A stretch of DNA of 6,909 bases, from assembly GCA_030536565.1 (NCBI GenBank), contig JAUNPT010000101.1, positions 1,468 through 8,376 of the forward strand, in the 5' to 3' direction. Both the position numbers and the translations under genes were made by a program. Below are positions 1 through 6,613 of this stretch, one piece after another. Every line of letters starts with the position of its first letter. Position 1 is the first letter of the stretch. The DNA comes from Eubacteriales bacterium. GTDB lineage: Bacteria; Bacillota; Clostridia; Lachnospirales; Lachnospiraceae. The notes below the pieces were generated by a model, which saw only the letters and a list, made by a program, of their open reading frames with translations, was not told the DNA's origin and did not search any database.

Positions 1-145
1 ATCTTGTTTTCTTAAAACGAGATAATGCTTCAGGTGCCTTTGGCTGATAAATCATTCCACATGAGGCTGAATTAGCATCTGCTTTTAATACAGTATTAAG
101 CACTTTTTTAGTGCCTGTTGCTAATGCTTTAGATACCTTTTTCAT
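1..145 (-). CDS. AgrD-like cyclic lactone autoinducer precursor peptide (3' end outside window)
   Basis: This small gene encodes the precursor of a secreted peptide pheromone of the agr type. Reading from the ATG at 145, 48 codons are open to the window edge with no stop. The N-terminal part (residues 1-22) is rich in Lys, Ala, Leu and Val and can form the amphipathic membrane-binding helix typical of AgrD. It is followed by ANSASCGMIYQPKAPEAL (residues 24-41) and a basic tail. In AgrD proteins a conserved Cys closes a thiolactone with the residue four positions later, and a conserved P-x-x-P type segment follows as the AgrB recognition tail. By analogy the ring would be Cys29-Gly-Met-Ile-Tyr33, with QPKAPE as the tail. 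A good ribosome site (AGAGGAGAG, 153-161) lies 7 nt upstream. The gene is divergent from the LytTR regulator and GHKL kinase, which supports the assignment. The exact N-terminus of the mature peptide is inferred only loosely, and AgrB is not in the window. Confidence 0.85.
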   Translation of the reverse strand, partial: MKKVSKALATGTKKVLNTVLKADANSASCGMIYQPKAPEALSRFKKTR

Positions 146-171
146 TGAATTATCTCTCCTCTCATATTATT

Positions 172-185
172 TTGAATCGATTCAA
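172..185. promoter_or_regulatory. 14-bp perfect palindrome in the autoinducer leader
   Basis: TTGAATCGATTCAA is an exact inverted repeat without spacer, lying 27-40 bp upstream of the autoinducer start codon and just downstream of its predicted transcription start. Such a symmetric site suits a dimeric repressor, or it may form a small hairpin in the leader. It does not resemble the direct-repeat sites usually bound by LytTR regulators, so a second regulator is possible. Chance occurrence cannot be excluded. Confidence 0.4.
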
Positions 186-196
186 TTGACGCATTT

Positions 197-225
197 ATTA
201 TATTCTTTTATTTCAACAATTTCTA
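197..225 (-). promoter_or_regulatory. Candidate sigma-A promoter for the autoinducer gene
   Basis: Read on the minus strand, a perfect TATAAT (197-202) is preceded at 17 bp by TAGAAA (220-225), a 4-of-6 match to TTGACA. Transcription would start near 190, giving a leader of roughly 45 nt that includes the palindrome at 172-185. The weak -35 and the repeat TTTCAACAA lying in its spacer fit a promoter that needs an activator, but this is inferred from sequence only. Confidence 0.45.
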
Positions 226-275
226 TATATGTTACATAAAAAGCAGTTTTTTCAACAAATTTGATGTATTTCTAT
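211..275. repeat. Repeated motif pair between the divergent promoters, candidate LytTR regulator site
   Basis: TTTCAACAA occurs at 211-219 and again at 250-258. ATTTCTAT follows each copy, at 219-226 and 268-275. The two units share both motifs but differ by about 10 bp of internal spacing. LytTR (AgrA-type) regulators normally bind pairs of direct repeats of about 9 bp in such divergent regions, so this is the best visible candidate. The 39-bp distance between the TTTCAACAA copies is not the usual two-turn spacing of about 21 bp, so the assignment is weak. Confidence 0.35.
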
Positions 276-276
276 C

Positions 277-305
277 TTGTACCTAAAAAATATTTAACTT
301 ATAAT
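277..305 (+). promoter_or_regulatory. Candidate promoter of the regulator-kinase operon
   Basis: A perfect TATAAT at 300-305 is preceded at exactly 17 bp by TTGTAC (277-282), which keeps the TTG of the -35 consensus. Transcription would start near 312, leaving a short leader of about 24 nt to the response-regulator start at 336, with GAGGA (325-329) as ribosome site. Confidence 0.5.
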
Positions 306-335
306 ATTAAAAAATGTACTAATTGAGGAAATATA

Positions 336-1046
336 ATGAAAATTGCCATATGTGACGACGATGCTTTTATTATTAAGCAGCTAACAGAATTAACTGATAA
401 ATTTTTTAAGACCCACAAGCTCAAACTGCCAGAACTGGTGAACTTTTCAAACGGTGAAGCTCTCCTTGAGCAGTCAGAAGGCCTTGACATAGTTTTTCTT
501 GATATATCCATGCCTGGAATTGACGGGATCACAGCGGGTTCGCGTCTAATGAAACGAAATCCCCACATGATAATATTTATAGTTACAGCCTATCCGCAAT
601 ATCTTGATGATGCCATGCGTTTTCATGTGTTCAGATATCTTTCAAAACCCATAGAACCTGAACGTTTATTTAAGAATCTGGAGGACGCTCTAAAACAATA
701 TAATATATCTGACAACATGCTTACAATTGAACTAAGGCAGGGTGTCGTAAATGTTCCCTCTAATGATATTATATATATCGAATCTTCCAACCGTAAGGTT
801 ACACTTTACACCAATAATCAGGAATATGCCTCAATAAAGCCAATGAGCTACTGGATTGATGTTACCCGGAACATACACTGCTTTTATCAGACACATGGCA
901 GCTTCATTATTAATATGAAATATATAACCAGCTTTAACAAATCGGTAGTTTATTTATATAATAACCAATTTCAGGCATTCATCACGCAGCGCAATTATAC
1001 TAAATTCAAAACTGCATATCTTTTATATCTGGAAAGTATGAGGTAA
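336..1046 (+). CDS. AgrA-like LytTR-family response regulator
   Basis: This 236-residue protein is a two-domain cytoplasmic transcription regulator. Residues 1-120 form a receiver domain: the acidic cluster D7-D9 binds the metal, D56 in FLDISMP is the phospho-acceptor, T84 is the switch threonine and K104 in LSKP the conserved lysine. Residues from about 125 to 232 form a LytTR DNA-binding domain, with the typical DIIYIES strand and the FYQTHGSFIINMKYI segment (184-198). This is the architecture and size of AgrA, VirR and ComE. The start at 336 has GAGGA 6 nt upstream, and the receiver fold begins at once with MKIAICDDD. The stop is 2 bp from the start of the kinase gene, so the two are surely co-transcribed. 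The adjacent divergent autoinducer gene makes it the likely output regulator of a peptide quorum-sensing circuit, probably acting on the shared promoter region. The family call is firm and the agr role is inferred from context. Confidence 0.92.
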   Translation: MKIAICDDDAFIIKQLTELTDKFFKTHKLKLPELVNFSNGEALLEQSEGLDIVFLDISMPGIDGITAGSRLMKRNPHMIIFIVTAYPQYLDDAMRFHVFRYLSKPIEPERLFKNLEDALKQYNISDNMLTIELRQGVVNVPSNDIIYIESSNRKVTLYTNNQEYASIKPMSYWIDVTRNIHCFYQTHGSFIINMKYITSFNKSVVYLYNNQFQAFITQRNYTKFKTAYLLYLESMR

Positions 1047-1048
1047 TT

Positions 1049-2356
1049 ATGGAAAACTTACTATTTTATTTAATAATTTATATAACTGAGGGCGTAATTT
1101 TATGGATATACTGCTCCAGAATATTCAATTCAAAATACAAACGGAGACATGAAATAGCCATTATACTCTGCTCCCATTGTTTAATTTCACCTTTTGCTCT
1201 TTTACAGAACTCCTGGCTAAATACATCACTTTTTGTATTCATAGATATACTATTAATATTTTTTCTATTTGATATTTCTCTCCTGCACACATTTTTTCAT
1301 ACTATTATTATATCTTTTTTCATGTTATTAACAGAATTAATGGTTTTAAATTTCATACCACACTTTATTTATACATATTATAAGGAAGATCTCCTTTTTC
1401 ACAGTATGCTTGTGCCTTCCATACTGTCCAAGCTGCTATATTTTTTTATACTATATACCATAAGTACATTTCTCTCAAAGAAACAATATATGTACACTAA
1501 AAAGAACTGGTACACGCTCCTGCTTTCTGTACTTCCAATCGTATCAGTATGGATAATATTAACACTTATGTATGTTGGTCAGCAGATAATATTGTCTAAA
1601 ACAATCAACACTTTAATCACATTCAGCTGTATACTGCTTCTTTTTGTAAATCTTTTAATTTTCGGTCTATATGACTACATTCAAAAAAAAGCAGCACAAC
1701 AGACACAGCTTCAGCTGGAGCTGCAAAAGGAGGCCGATCTTGTAAGCTATTACAAGCTTTTAGTAGAACAGGACGAACAGCAGAAGATATTTTTACATGA
1801 TATTAAGAAACACCTAATGGCTATAGGCGATTTAAATAAGAACAGCAGCCGCCAGATGGTTTCACAGTATATTGAACAGCTTACTGAATCCCCGGAACTT
1901 AGTACTTCAGCCAAATTCTGCGATAATGATACGCTTAACGCTATTTTATCCAGATACATAAGCCATTCTGTAGAAAAAGATATACGTTTCTCGACAGATA
2001 TCCGGGCTCATTCCGTAGATTTTCTGCCCTTCGGGGATATGACCGCACTATTTTGTAACTTATTAGACAATGCGATGGAATCCGCCGAAAAAATGGAAAA
2101 TTCCTATATAGAACTAAATATATTCCCCAAAAAACAGAATAACTGTGTTGTTCTGACACTTATAAATTCCTGCAGAATCTCCCCTTTCTCAGAGAATCAG
2201 GAATTAAAGACTACTAAGACCGATATGATGCACCATGGCTTCGGCGTAAAAAGCATTGAACGTATAGTAGAAAAGCACAATGGTATCATGCAGATGTATT
2301 TTGATAATAACTCAAAAACCTTTCATACCATTATATCATTTCAGGGACAGCGCTAA
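1049..2356 (+). CDS. AgrC-like GHKL sensor histidine kinase
   Basis: This 435-residue membrane kinase is the presumed receptor for the autoinducer. The N-terminal half has about seven hydrophobic segments (roughly 4-22, 34-52, 59-79, 82-103, 119-142, 154-177 and 187-208), as in AgrC-type receptors. A Gln/Glu-rich helix (about 212-246) leads into the phospho-acceptor region HDIKKH, with H250 as the likely phosphorylated histidine. The ATPase domain shows the N-box NLLDNAMESA (N337, D340, N341) and the glycine-rich HHGFGVKSI (395-403) of the GHKL/HATPase_c_5 group, and no separate HisKA domain is seen. The start is 2 bp after the regulator stop, with GAGG (1040-1043) inside the end of the regulator gene. 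Its 3' end overlaps the convergent ABC-F gene by 26 bp. It should phosphorylate the upstream regulator when peptide is bound. The ligand specificity is inferred from the neighbouring precursor gene. Confidence 0.9.
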   Translation: MENLLFYLIIYITEGVILWIYCSRIFNSKYKRRHEIAIILCSHCLISPFALLQNSWLNTSLFVFIDILLIFFLFDISLLHTFFHTIIISFFMLLTELMVLNFIPHFIYTYYKEDLLFHSMLVPSILSKLLYFFILYTISTFLSKKQYMYTKKNWYTLLLSVLPIVSVWIILTLMYVGQQIILSKTINTLITFSCILLLFVNLLIFGLYDYIQKKAAQQTQLQLELQKEADLVSYYKLLVEQDEQQKIFLHDIKKHLMAIGDLNKNSSRQMVSQYIEQLTESPELSTSAKFCDNDTLNAILSRYISHSVEKDIRFSTDIRAHSVDFLPFGDMTALFCNLLDNAMESAEKMENSYIELNIFPKKQNNCVVLTLINSCRISPFSENQELKTTKTDMMHHGFGVKSIERIVEKHNGIMQMYFDNNSKTFHTIISFQGQR

Positions 2357-4229
2357 TCCATACATCATTCCATTGAAGGCAGCATTCATGCCATACGGCC
2401 CATGCTGCCTTTAATGCCTCCTGTGCAGCAATTACTCTTTTTCCCTGCTCACATTCACACATTTGTACCCCCGCCCAAAAATCCTGTCCGTTATACCACT
2501 TAAGCATCTCATCTTTAAGCTGCTTTTCAGCCTTGCACACATTACTTTCAGATATTTCCAGCTGTTCCCTTACAGGCCTAAACTTCCAATCAAGATAAGC
2601 CTCCTGCGTTGATATCTCCTTTAATCTGTGCTTTTCAGCCTTAGGAACTCCTCTTAAACCTGTTATCAGCATCTGTTCCTGTGCTGTACGCAGCGCTGTC
2701 GTATCACCGCCATCACTTTTTTCCAATCTTTCCAGATAATGTTCATATCCGAAAGGATAATAAAATATCTCATTGTCTCTGATAACCAAAAGCGCATCTG
2801 CAATTTCTTTCACAAAATAACGGTCATGGGACACAAACAGCATTGTCCCCTTATAAGATGTAAATGCAGATTCCAGCGTTTCTTTTGTCTGTATATCACA
2901 GTGGTTTGTCGGTTCATCTAATACCAGAAAATTAGGGCAGCTATATAAAAGCTCTGCCAAAAACAGCCTTGAACGCTCACCACCCGATAAGGAGTTTACT
3001 TTTTTAAATGAATCCTTTCCACTGAACAGATATGAACCAAGAATACGTCTAACCTCTTTTTCCATGAGTGCCGGAAAACAATCTGAAAAATGTTCAAAAA
3101 CATTTTTATCTGAGACTTGCGCTGCTGTATTCTGGTCAAAATATCCTATATTTACATTATTGCCCACTCCGTATTTTCCAGAAATAGGACTTATACGCCC
3201 TGCAATAGTTTTAAGCAATGTAGTTTTTCCAGCTCCATTTTCTCCAAGCACCGCAATCTTTTGACCTCTCCTTAATCTAAACGAAAGCTCAAAAAGTGTT
3301 TTGTCATATCCTACTTTTAAATGCTCAGCTTCAAAAACATTTTTGCTTCCTGCATTTGCCGGAATTATCTCTCCTGTAAATATATGAGCCTGCTCTTTAG
3401 GACATTCAATACGCTCCATACGCTCTAACATTTTCTTCCGTGAGCGTGCAAATGAAGCCTTATTTGCCTTATGCTTAAACCTTTCAATTAACTGCTCCTG
3501 CGATTTTATTTCCTCCTGCTGACGCTCATATGCCTTCTTAAGACGCAGGATACGTTTCTGTTTTTCTATACAATAGCTGCTGTAACTGCCTGCATAACGT
3601 GTTAATTTACCATTCGACAAATCGTAAATCACATCTACTGTGCGGTTGAGAAAAAATCTGTCATGGGAAACTATTACAACTGCCTTTGGATATTCTCTCA
3701 TATATTTTTCCAGCCATTCAACAGTTTTAATATCAAGATGATTTGTTGGTTCGTCAAGTAAAAGAATATCAGGCTTCATTAAAAGTAGTTTAATAAGCGC
3801 TATCTTCGTCTGCTCTCCACCTGAAAACATTGAAAGCTTCTTATTTTTATCTTCCTTTGAAAATCCAAATCCTGTAAAAATCCTGTCATATTCTACTTCA
3901 TACTGATATCTCTCCTGCTCATATGAATCTCCAACCGGACATGAATCCAGCAAAAGCTCCTCTACAGTAGATTCCAATTCTTCAGTTTTTTGCACCTGTT
4001 TAAGCATTCCCATGGTAAGCGCACGCGATTTATGAATAGCCGCCTTTTGTCTTTTATCATCACGGTCAGGCTGTAATTCACCAAAAATAAGGTGCAGAAG
4101 CGTTGACTTTCCTGCACCATTTCTTCCAACTACAGCAATTTTTTCCCTGCCGCTAATTTCAAAATTAATATGATTTAATATATTTCTTCCTGCAACCGAA
4201 ACCGTTGCATCTGTAATCTGATAGAGCAT
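2331..4229 (-). CDS. ABC-F family ATPase (ribosome-associated; Uup/YheS/YfmR-like size)
   Basis: This 632-residue soluble protein has two ABC ATPase domains and no membrane segments, the hallmark of ABC-F. The first domain has Walker A GRNGAGKST (35-43), signature FSGGEQ (135-140), Walker B LLLDEPTNHLD (156-166) and SHD (188-190). A charged linker (about 222-290) corresponds to the P-site tRNA interaction motif. The second domain has GENGAGKTT (329-337), LSGGERS (414-420), VLDEPTNHCD (436-445, Cys where Leu is usual) and SHD (467-469). A C-terminal extension (about 500-632) starts with charged helices and ends in an odd Trp/Cys-rich tail. ABC-F proteins bind the ribosomal E site; some aid translation and some protect against antibiotics. 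The subgroup cannot be decided from motifs. The ribosome site AAGGAG (4243-4248) shares bases with the uppP stop and sits 13 nt from the ATG, which is long but has no better in-frame alternative. It is the last gene of the operon. Confidence 0.92.
   Translation of the reverse strand: MLYQITDATVSVAGRNILNHINFEISGREKIAVVGRNGAGKSTLLHLIFGELQPDRDDKRQKAAIHKSRALTMGMLKQVQKTEELESTVEELLLDSCPVGDSYEQERYQYEVEYDRIFTGFGFSKEDKNKKLSMFSGGEQTKIALIKLLLMKPDILLLDEPTNHLDIKTVEWLEKYMREYPKAVVIVSHDRFFLNRTVDVIYDLSNGKLTRYAGSYSSYCIEKQKRILRLKKAYERQQEEIKSQEQLIERFKHKANKASFARSRKKMLERMERIECPKEQAHIFTGEIIPANAGSKNVFEAEHLKVGYDKTLFELSFRLRRGQKIAVLGENGAGKTTLLKTIAGRISPISGKYGVGNNVNIGYFDQNTAAQVSDKNVFEHFSDCFPALMEKEVRRILGSYLFSGKDSFKKVNSLSGGERSRLFLAELLYSCPNFLVLDEPTNHCDIQTKETLESAFTSYKGTMLFVSHDRYFVKEIADALLVIRDNEIFYYPFGYEHYLERLEKSDGGDTTALRTAQEQMLITGLRGVPKAEKHRLKEISTQEAYLDWKFRPVREQLEISESNVCKAEKQLKDEMLKWYNGQDFWAGVQMCECEQGKRVIAAQEALKAAWAVWHECCLQWNDVWISAVPEMI
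2371..2416 (+). other. Strong stem-loop downstream of the kinase gene, inside the ABC-F coding end
   Basis: Arms at 2371-2385 and 2402-2416 pair over 15 bp, with one G-U pair (2375/2412) in plus-strand RNA and a 16-nt loop that has its own GCC/GGC mini-stem. It begins 15 nt past the kinase stop codon, where a terminator for the regulator-kinase operon would be expected, but no T-tract follows either arm. On the minus strand it encodes ABC-F residues 605-620. It may stop or stabilise the plus-strand transcript; that role is inferred. Confidence 0.6.
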
Positions 4230-4246
4230 GACTTAAATTAATCTCC

Positions 4247-5122
4247 TTATCTTAAAACGAGAACCACCAGAATACCTAAAACAATTCTATACCAGCCAAA
4301 TACCTTGAAATCATGTTTTTTAATATAGCTCATCAAGAACTTAATTACAACAACCGACACAAAGAATGCTACCAAAGTCCCAACAACAAGAATCATTGCC
4401 TCTGCTCCGGAAAATGCAAAACCAACCTCAGCAATATATTTTACCATTTTTAAAAGACTGGCTCCAAACATAACCGGTACTGCAAGAAAAAATGTAAATT
4501 CTGCGGCGAGCCCTCTTGACAATCCGATTATAACGCCTCCTACAATAGTTGCTCCAGACCTTGACGTTCCTGGAAAAACAGCTGCAACAAGCTGGAATAG
4601 TCCAATAAGCACTGCATCCTTATATGTAATCTGCGAAATTTTCGTTACTATTGGTTTTTTATTTTTACCAATCGTGCTTTCAACAACAATAAAAACAACA
4701 CCTACAATTATAAGGGCAAGAGCTACTGGAATCGGGTGATAGAATAATTCATCAATTTTATCGTCAAATGCAAGACCAATTACAGCTGCCGGAACACAGG
4801 CAATAATAATCTTGAGCCACATATCAACTGCACCTGTCTTAAACAGCCCAATCTGTTTTATATCTTTTCCCTTATTTTCCATTGTTTTTTTATATTTCTT
4901 AGTTGCAAATGGCCAAAGCTTCTTCCAATATAAAATAACTACAGCCATAATAGCACCAAGCTGTACAACCACTTCAAACATTTTCCAAAATTCTTCTGAC
5001 ACGTTTAGCGGCATAAAATGCTGTAAGAGAATCATATGTCCCGTACTGCTTATTGGAAGCCATTCTGTCACTCCTTCTACTATGCCAAATAATACCGACT
5101 TAAAAAATTCAATAATGTCCAT
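4247..5122 (-). CDS. uppP: Undecaprenyl-diphosphatase UppP (BacA)
   Basis: This 291-residue integral membrane enzyme removes one phosphate from undecaprenyl diphosphate, regenerating the lipid carrier used for peptidoglycan and other envelope polymers. Extra copies of this family give bacitracin resistance. The two conserved active-site motifs are present: EGVTEWLPISSTGH (residues 16-29, with the catalytic-region E16, E20, S25/S26 and H29) and PGTSRSG (184-190, with R188). Several hydrophobic helices follow the family pattern (about 50-66, 103-118, 131-148, 170-184, 191-225, 240-264 and 276-290). The length is slightly above the usual 265-285. The start is the only sensible one, since an in-frame TAG lies eight codons upstream and the N-terminus aligns with known BacA proteins. 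Its Shine-Dalgarno arrangement is unusual and is listed separately. It lies second in the operon, 39 bp after the DUF4317 gene and 17 bp before the ABC-F gene. Confidence 0.96.
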   Translation of the reverse strand: MDIIEFFKSVLFGIVEGVTEWLPISSTGHMILLQHFMPLNVSEEFWKMFEVVVQLGAIMAVVILYWKKLWPFATKKYKKTMENKGKDIKQIGLFKTGAVDMWLKIIIACVPAAVIGLAFDDKIDELFYHPIPVALALIIVGVVFIVVESTIGKNKKPIVTKISQITYKDAVLIGLFQLVAAVFPGTSRSGATIVGGVIIGLSRGLAAEFTFFLAVPVMFGASLLKMVKYIAEVGFAFSGAEAMILVVGTLVAFFVSVVVIKFLMSYIKKHDFKVFGWYRIVLGILVVLVLR

Positions 5123-5152
5123 AATCCTGCGGCAGCTTTCTGCCTACCTCCC
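5123..5152 (-). promoter_or_regulatory. Unusual uppP ribosome binding site with hairpin between Shine-Dalgarno and start
   Basis: In the mRNA the strong GGGAGG (5147-5152) is 24 nt from the uppP AUG, too far for normal initiation. Between them GGCAG-AAAG-CUGCC (5131-5144) can fold into a tight hairpin, which would reduce the effective spacing to about 10 nt. A second weak AGGA (5125-5128) is only 2 nt from the AUG, which is too close. This resembles hairpin-bridged initiation sites described for some phage T4 genes. The fold is visible and its role in initiation is inferred. Confidence 0.5.
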
Positions 5153-5161
5153 AATTCTTTT

Positions 5162-6313
5162 TTATTCTGTCCTGTCAATAACCTCTCCTGTGTTAGGATT
5201 CACTGATATTCCATTAACCTCCAGACGCTCGTCAATCTGAATTACAAGACACTGTCTTCCATCAATAATTCTTGTTTCTACCAGTTCCGTTTTGTCTGGA
5301 TTTATCTTTACAATAACATCTGGTGTCTTTACTTCAAACCTTCTTGTTTCAGTTATGTTAGCTGCAAGAAGTTTTCCATTCTCTCCAGCCGCCATTTCAA
5401 ATTGCTCCTCAAAATTCTCTAGACGTTCTTCACGAACCCCGCTTTTTTCAAGAAGGTTCTTTACCTCTGTCTTATCAAGGGCAACAGGCTCAAGGTTTCC
5501 TTTATTTTCATCCAGCATTTCATTAAGGTTATCATGAATGTTCTTAATAGTCTCATAATCACATTCTTCTCCTAATGTTTCTGTAACAAGTGTCTGAAAT
5601 GTTTCTTTCTGGTTCCCTGCTGGGAGTGGAACTTCACAGTCAAGAACTGTCCCAAGGAATCCCTGCGGGAAATCGTCGGCGTCTTTAGAATAAAACCAGA
5701 CCTTTTCTCCATCTTCGCTTCTCTCATTAAATGCCGGGAATAAAAATCCTATATCAGGTGCATCAACCATATGACTCTGCACCTGATTATGAAAGGCATT
5801 ATCCAATTCACTATATCCTAGTCCGGGCTTTGATAATGAAACATGACATATACTGCACAATATGTAATTGTAGACCTCATCTGATGCATCTTCCATCTCA
5901 ATTCCGTCTGATGTCCTTCCCGGAACATCATACACCTGATTGATTAGCAGAATCAGATAGTTCCCTGGATAATAATATGATGAAATAACCTTATCATAGA
6001 ACTCATCTAACAATGACTCATCTTTTAATCCACTGTCTCTTAATTTATATAAGAAAGAACGTGCCCCGTCATCTGCATAAGAATCCAGTGTAAACTGCAT
6101 GTCAATTAAGTTTTTCCCCGGTGTACCAGAGAGTGTTTTCTTAAAAATATCAAAATATTTGTGTTTTTCTTCTTCTGGAAGATTTAAAAATGTTTCATCA
6201 ATCCTTGTAACTTTATTTTTTTCGCCATCCACATAACAGCCTGCCATCTTAAGGATTGCACAGTCTTCCAGCGTATATTGGGATTTAATTTCATTGATTT
6301 CTTTTCTAATCAT
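5162..6313 (-). CDS. DUF4317 domain-containing protein of unknown function
   Basis: I recognise this 383-residue protein as a member of the DUF4317 family, found in clostridia and related Firmicutes, from its N-terminus (MIRKEINEIKSQYTLEDCAI) and overall pattern. No function is known to me. It is acidic and soluble, with no signal peptide or membrane segment. Visible points are an aromatic patch SSYYYPGNYLILLINQVYD (111-129), a C-x-x-C-H sequence at 153-157 followed by SLSKPGLGY, a Glu-rich helical stretch (about 280-312), and a C-terminal segment with alternating strands that ends in NPNTGEVIDRTE. The two cysteines could bind metal, but nothing else supports that. The start at 6313 has AAGGA (6323-6327) 9 nt upstream and a good promoter beyond it. 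It is the first gene of an operon with uppP and the ABC-F gene. The length appears complete. Confidence 0.85.
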   Translation of the reverse strand: MIRKEINEIKSQYTLEDCAILKMAGCYVDGEKNKVTRIDETFLNLPEEEKHKYFDIFKKTLSGTPGKNLIDMQFTLDSYADDGARSFLYKLRDSGLKDESLLDEFYDKVISSYYYPGNYLILLINQVYDVPGRTSDGIEMEDASDEVYNYILCSICHVSLSKPGLGYSELDNAFHNQVQSHMVDAPDIGFLFPAFNERSEDGEKVWFYSKDADDFPQGFLGTVLDCEVPLPAGNQKETFQTLVTETLGEECDYETIKNIHDNLNEMLDENKGNLEPVALDKTEVKNLLEKSGVREERLENFEEQFEMAAGENGKLLAANITETRRFEVKTPDVIVKINPDKTELVETRIIDGRQCLVIQIDERLEVNGISVNPNTGEVIDRTE

Positions 6314-6348
6314 TACAGTCCATCCTTACTCTGCTAATATTCCTGTTC

Positions 6349-6377
6349 ATTATAGACTATTTTTTCTTTATTCACAA
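6349..6377 (-). promoter_or_regulatory. Sigma-A-type promoter of the DUF4317-uppP-ABC-F operon
   Basis: On the minus strand TTGTGA (6372-6377) and a perfect TATAAT (6349-6354) are separated by exactly 17 bp. The spacer is A-rich. Transcription would start near 6342, leaving a leader of about 29 nt with AAGGA 9 nt from the first start codon. No other clear promoter is seen before uppP or the ABC-F gene. Confidence 0.65.
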
Positions 6378-6402
6378 TAAAAAACCTACATTCGCTGATA
6401 TT

Positions 6403-6467
6403 GCTGTCGCCGCTAACAACAACACTTCCAGAACTTTGTTCTGTCAGTCGCGGCTGTCGCCGCTAAC
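6403..6467 (+). repeat. 15-bp direct repeat pair GCTGTCGCCGCTAAC
   Basis: The exact sequence GCTGTCGCCGCTAAC occurs at 6403-6417 and 6453-6467, 50 bp apart. Between and within the copies are two small hairpins: CAGAAC-TTT-GTTCTG (6429-6443) and GCGGC-TGTC-GCCGC (6450-6463). The second copy ends exactly where the large inverted repeat begins. Confidence 0.8.
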
Positions 6468-6529
6468 TCATGAATAAAAAATTGTTCAGGATTATGCAAG
6501 CATATCCTAAACAATTTTTTATTCATGAG
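6467..6529. repeat. Long hairpin with 26-bp arms
   Basis: Arms 6467-6492 and 6504-6529 are inverted copies with 25 of 26 positions matching. The single mismatch (6487/6509) is C-A in plus-strand RNA but G-U in minus-strand RNA, so a minus-strand transcript would fold without a break. The 11-nt loop can pair further (ATGC-AA-GCAT). The arms are AT-rich in the middle and bounded by CTCATGAAT/ATTCATGAG. No T-tract in a terminator position follows on either side. Confidence 0.85.
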
Positions 6530-6562
6530 GTTGTTGTGCTCGTAGCTTCGCGCAAAAAATTT

Positions 6563-6583
6563 CCCCGGTCGGGGAGACCGGGG
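6563..6583. repeat. GC-rich hairpin CCCCGGTC-GGGGA-GACCGGGG
   Basis: A perfect 8-bp GC-rich stem (6563-6570 with 6576-6583) closes a 5-nt loop. It is preceded by AAAAAATTT and followed by GATGAGTAGAGGGGATAG. It is very stable relative to the AT-rich surroundings. Without a following T-tract it is not a standard terminator, and it is better seen as a structural part of the repeat block. Confidence 0.7.
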
Positions 6584-6613
6584 ATGAGTAGAGGGGATAG
6601 AAATATAGTCAAA

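Noticed and set aside
299..568. 89-codon minus-strand frame opposite the response regulator
   Set aside because: It covers the promoter and receiver domain of a well-supported gene and has no recognisable features.
2357..2440. Canonical intrinsic terminator for the kinase operon
   Set aside because: A strong stem-loop is present at 2371-2416 but no T-tract follows it on either strand, so it is reported only as a stem-loop.
4812..5240. 142-codon plus-strand frame opposite uppP and the end of the DUF4317 gene
   Set aside because: It lies antisense to two clearly recognised genes, has no family resemblance and no ribosome binding site. It is a shadow frame.
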